The notes under the pieces were generated by a model. The model was not told the origin of the DNA. It ran no database searches and was given only the letters and a program-made list of their open reading frames with translations. Both the position numbers and the translations under genes were made by a program. Below are positions 56,763 to 60,000 of a DNA stretch of 60,000 nt, one piece after another. Source of the DNA: Tubiluchus corallicola (lineage: Eukaryota > Priapulida > Priapulimorpha > Priapulimorphida > Tubiluchidae); contig JAQGDQ010000042.1 of assembly GCA_030141605.1 (NCBI GenBank), positions 188,001-248,000 of the forward strand, read 5' to 3'. Positions within the stretch are counted from its first letter, which is position 1; each line of letters begins with the position of its first letter.

Positions 56763-58604
56763 AAGCCATATGGGTTAAAGTTACTGCAGCTGGATTTATA
56801 ACACTATCGAGCTATACACCAACACTGCACCTAAAAGTTGGAACAGGGCCCAGTTTTACACTATAGCTGAAAATAATCAAATGTACAAAACCATGAAAGA
56901 GAACATAATTTTTTTAAGAATGATTTACATGAAAGAATTATTACCATGGAAGTTTAATTTCACGTTCTCGTCCTGTTGCATGCATTTCGGGATTCGCTAG
57001 TTAAAGGACACAGCGCCTACATCTCGGAACGCGTTGCACAAAAAACAGGCGCTGTACCTCTCAGTTTACTCTGACATTTATTACTAATACACATTTGTGG
57101 TGAACCGCATAATGATACTGCTGTAAGCTTGGATTTAAATTTTTAAACATAAATTTGCACAGATTTTGTTCGTCACAGTTAATGTTATTCAGTAGCAAAG
57201 TATTTCAATTTTCGCTTTCTGAAACAGGTACTACGCGCTCCAAATGTTCTGTGACAAGATTATGCTCAATTCTGAAATCATCGCTCGCTGCGCTCGCTGC
57301 ATAATTATTTATTTATGTTTTTGAGTTATTATTTAATTATGAGAAACACTTCAGCATCATTATAAGAGTTGAAATGTGTACGTTTATCATACTTCAAAAT
57401 AGAGCAGGATATGAAATTCTCGAATTTCTCAAAGTTATTTCTCAAATTTAAATTTGCTGAACTACCAAACATAACCTTAAAATATCTAAGGCGTTGTAAA
57501 ATTTAAACGAAATATTTCCTCTTTCCCATGACTTGATTATGCGAAATTGTTTCAGATTAAAGATTTAAACACTTTATATTTAGTTATAAACGATTAAATA
57601 ACTTAGAAGTTCCGAGAAATGTCATCTTATCTTTTGTACGTCCGAGTTTTTCAATCTGTAAAACGACGTTGGTTCACGTCAAAATAAACCAGTTGATTCG
57701 ATTAAGCAAGACGGAATCGCAGGAAATTGTGTTGAACAATCACAAATCAGACGCATTGGTCATCTGCAAGAGCTCGAGCGTTAGTTGTCAAATGTCAATC
57801 ACCACTGAAATAACAGCCTGATTTAAGGTGTTGCAAAGCGAGACAATTTTGCACGTAAATCACTGCAGCTTTCACTAATTAGACTTACAATAGCAGCGAA
57901 AGATCGTAAAGGTTACGCCATTGGAATGAAACCGTTATTAGTTTTTGACATAATGATGTCTGTGCAGCTGCGGTGACTACAGAACAAGGAACTCTAATAA
58001 TCAGCTGTAAGAATATAAAAATGGTGTAAACTGAAGCAATTCTACAAAACGCGTTGAAGTTAATGGACAATTTTCTAACAAGATATATGAGTGCTCAAGA
58101 AAAGTATAATTCTATTACAAAGTTATAAAGGATTCGATAAAATATCTGTGCAGTTTGCAAATTTTACGTCTTAAGTGAAGTGGTACATTATCATTCAAAA
58201 GAAACAAATTTCAGTGCATATAGATCGTCATTTTTTAGAGCCAATTGTTGAGACAGCAGAAAATTATATGTATTATTTGCTTCGTTTATATAAAATTCTA
58301 TGTGTTTCCAAACATTTCTAACTGGCTGTTTATTACTAATTTTAGTAATAGTTCTTGTAGAACAATAATGACTTAATCAAGTGTACAGGAGTCTGCAAAT
58401 AGGATGCGGCGATAATGACTGACACCAAATTTACTTTTGCGTGGCGTTCATTAGAATATGCTATCAAATTCTTACGTCCAATCTACAGCAATAGATCGTG
58501 CCGCTGTATTTTTCCAAAAATACGGGAGGAGCATGGGGCAGTACGTTTATCCCTTTCCATTATCATTCTTCATGTCCTACTTCCTTTGTGTTCTTCTTTC
58601 TTTC
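56763..58604. other. no gene recognised
   Basis: AT-rich DNA holding the dispersed repeat copy at 56950-57130. The minus-strand ORF at 57885-58070 is unsupported. Confidence 0.45.
56950..57130 (-). repeat. dispersed repeat, copy 2 (second family)
   Basis: Reverse complement aligns with 44810-45000: GCAACGCGTTCCGAGATGTA, GGCGCTGTG and CCCGAAATGCATGCAACAG in order. Confidence 0.7.
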
Positions 58605-58680
58605 TTTTTCTCTCCTGGTTTTGTTCTTTCTTTCTTTCCTTCCTTCCATCCTTCCTTCCTTCCTTCCTTCCTTCTTTCTT
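58605..58680. repeat. CTTT/CTTC tetranucleotide microsatellite
   Basis: (CTTT)n passing into (CTTC)n; resumes as CTTTCTTTCGTTC after the telomere-like element, so that element seems to have inserted into the array. ORFs across it are repeat products. Confidence 0.95.
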
Positions 58681-58684
58681 CCGG

Positions 58685-58880
58685 AAGGAGTTTACAATTC
58701 CCCATACAATTTAAATACCCTAACCCTAACTCTAACCCTAGCCTTAACCCTGACTCCAACCTAATCCTATCCCTAACCCTAACCCCAACTCTAGCCCTAA
58801 CCCTAATGCTAATCCTAGCCCTAATCCTAATCCGCCTCACGAACTAATTTCCTGTGTGTGGGAGTTGTAAACTTTAGCCT
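58685..58880 (-). mobile_element. telomere-repeat-bearing short element with terminal inverted repeats, copy B
   Basis: Ends are inverted: GAGTTTACAATTCCCC at 58688-58703 and the complement of CTAAAGTTTACAACTCCC at 58861-58878. On the minus strand the head (ACACAGGAAATTAGTTCGTG then GGCGGATTAGGATTAG) matches copy A at 12995, followed by about 110 bp of degenerate TTAGGG. No coding capacity: a MITE-like element carrying telomeric-type repeats. Confidence 0.8.
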
Positions 58881-59299
58881 TTCTTTCGTTCCTTCGTTCG
58901 TTCGTTTGATCTTTATTTCTTTCTGTCTCTCCTCTCATTTATTTGCATTTTTTTCTTTTTTCTTTCTTATATTTAAACTATCTTACAAGATGTCGCAAGT
59001 GTCTCACCCAGACTTTCACCTGAACTTTTTGAGGTCACGGCTTTAGGCATGGAACCCTAGATCTGCAACAAGGAACAATGTTTGCCTGCTGAATTATTTT
59101 GTATGCTTCAATGTAAAACTGAGCATTCAGTTGCACTATGAAGCTTGACTGTCTCTCATATCCCGGTGCAACAGAGATGAACGTGTCAATATTGTGAAGT
59201 CATTGATAAAACGCAGCCAGCGCACACAACATCCATGCACCCATTGTCAATGCGGACTAAGCCAATCAGAGGACTGATTGATTTACACCACGTTATAAG
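58881..59299. other. no gene recognised; CTTT-like low complexity then mixed sequence
   Basis: 58881-58970 is pyrimidine-rich. From 58984 the same frame as the 59300 candidate exon reads protein-like stretches (for example HPCTHCQCGLSQSED at 59236-59280) broken by stops, so a decayed coding region is possible. Confidence 0.3.
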
Positions 59300-59526
59300 A
59301 TTCTGATGAGTGCAGTTTTATAGACGCTCTTCAGCAAAGATGGGAAGATTATTGTTGGGAAGGCTGTTTTGATGGCAGCATCAGCTTGAAGCATGATACA
59401 CGAGCAACATGCCACTGTTTACATTTCATTAATGATCGATATAGATTCTTAAGAGAACGCGAATGGGGACTACGCGGCAAGTTTTTGCCTACCATTAGGA
59501 AATATTCTACACTTCTGATTGGGTAG
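59300..59526 (+). CDS. 75-codon exon-like frame, Cys- and Trp-rich, unrecognised
   Basis: Open from an in-frame TAA at 59296 to TAG at 59524. Contains ALQQRWEDYCWEGCFDGS, then RATCHCLHFINDRYRFL, then REWGLRGKFLP. Composition is strongly protein-like (five Cys, three Trp) against AT-rich surroundings. Acceptors are ordinary (TTATAAG, or GAGTGCAG at 59315). It may be a terminal exon or part of a pseudogene that extends upstream. No family recognised. Confidence 0.38.
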
Positions 59527-60000
59527 AATGTATATAATTTTGCAGTATAACAATCTTACAAATACTTCTATTGCACGATTCTCCTAATCAGTGGAATAAC
59601 AACTTAAAGTATTTTTAATTGTTTAACTGTAAACACGTGCGGTAGGCGCGAGATTAGTCAAAATGTTGTATGCTTATACTGAAGTATCCCAGTTGATGTA
59701 GTTTAGTCAGGCAAGTTGCTGTAGTTTTAGTAAATCGAAATATGTTTTACTCTTTTGAGTATTTACAACGCAACTTTTAAGCTCTCAATCTAATATGGAA
59801 CAAAAAACTTAGGTAGCCTCTAAATGAAATCACAGCACATCTTCTATGCCGGTTAATTCCAGTTCTTGGAAACATTTTTAAGTAAATTCTGCAGCTTTAC
59901 ATCGGTTATTGATTGCTAACGTATCTAGAATCCAAACAAAGGTTTAAGGCGAAAGTAGTGAAGAACTTCCTGCATTGTTAGAAAGTTCGTTTAGTCAGCA
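59527..60000. other. no gene seen
   Basis: AT-rich to the window edge; no supported feature. Confidence 0.45.

Noticed and set aside
58700-58830. True telomere or fused chromosome end
   Set aside because: The array is degenerate, only about 110 bp, and bounded by inverted repeats of a short element seen elsewhere in the window.
58415-58847. Four ORFs on both strands around 58.6 kb
   Set aside because: Products of the CTTC microsatellite and the CCCTAA-like array.

Overview
The window is non-coding-rich animal nuclear DNA. It is AT-rich, has no operons and no long intact ORFs, carries small exons flanked by GT..AG splice sites, and is crowded with microsatellites, decayed LINE retrotransposons, tRNA-derived SINEs and short inverted-repeat elements. 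A matrixin metalloproteinase with an EGF-like module, the SINE types, and TTAGGG-like interstitial arrays point to a metazoan. I would guess a marine lophotrochozoan such as a mollusc, but the sequence does not settle it.

Left part (0-11 kb). The one gene I am confident about is a plus-strand matrix metalloproteinase. A 434-bp exon (1998-2431) carries the zinc-binding motif HELGHALGLPH and the Met-turn. Three further exons (4340-4480, 4948-5088, 5867-5961) join it in the same splice phase and add an acidic stalk, a Cys-rich EGF-like module and a C-terminal membrane anchor with a very short tail. The pro-domain is not in view, no hemopexin repeats are seen, and the stalk exon has an in-frame TAG. 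Downstream, two decayed LINE pieces (7.6-8.0 and 8.0-10.6 kb) lie head to tail.

Middle part (11-40 kb). Almost no recognisable gene. It holds a telomere-repeat-bearing element (13.0 kb), two adjacent tandem arrays rich in regulatory motifs (E-box-like at 20.5-20.9 kb; CRE palindromes TGACGTCA at 21.75-22.18 kb), a foldback element with repeat-built arms (23.7-24.75 kb), a SINE (28.5-28.8 kb) and several dispersed repeats. A few exon-like open frames next to good splice sites are listed with low confidence.

Right part (40-60 kb). The 3' end of a probable type I membrane protein (transmembrane exon 41201-41372), a minus-strand LINE tail (42.9-43.5 kb), three short tRNA-headed elements sharing a CAATTTTTCAG-like tail (47.5, 51.1 and 56.2 kb), an inverted-repeat element (50.2-51.4 kb), exon candidates of an unrecognised plus-strand gene (53.1-56.8 kb), the second telomere-repeat element with terminal inverted repeats (58.7-58.9 kb) and a 75-codon exon-like frame at 59.3 kb.

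All calls come from reading the sequence by eye. Exon candidates without a recognised domain rest on open frame plus splice-site consensus only.
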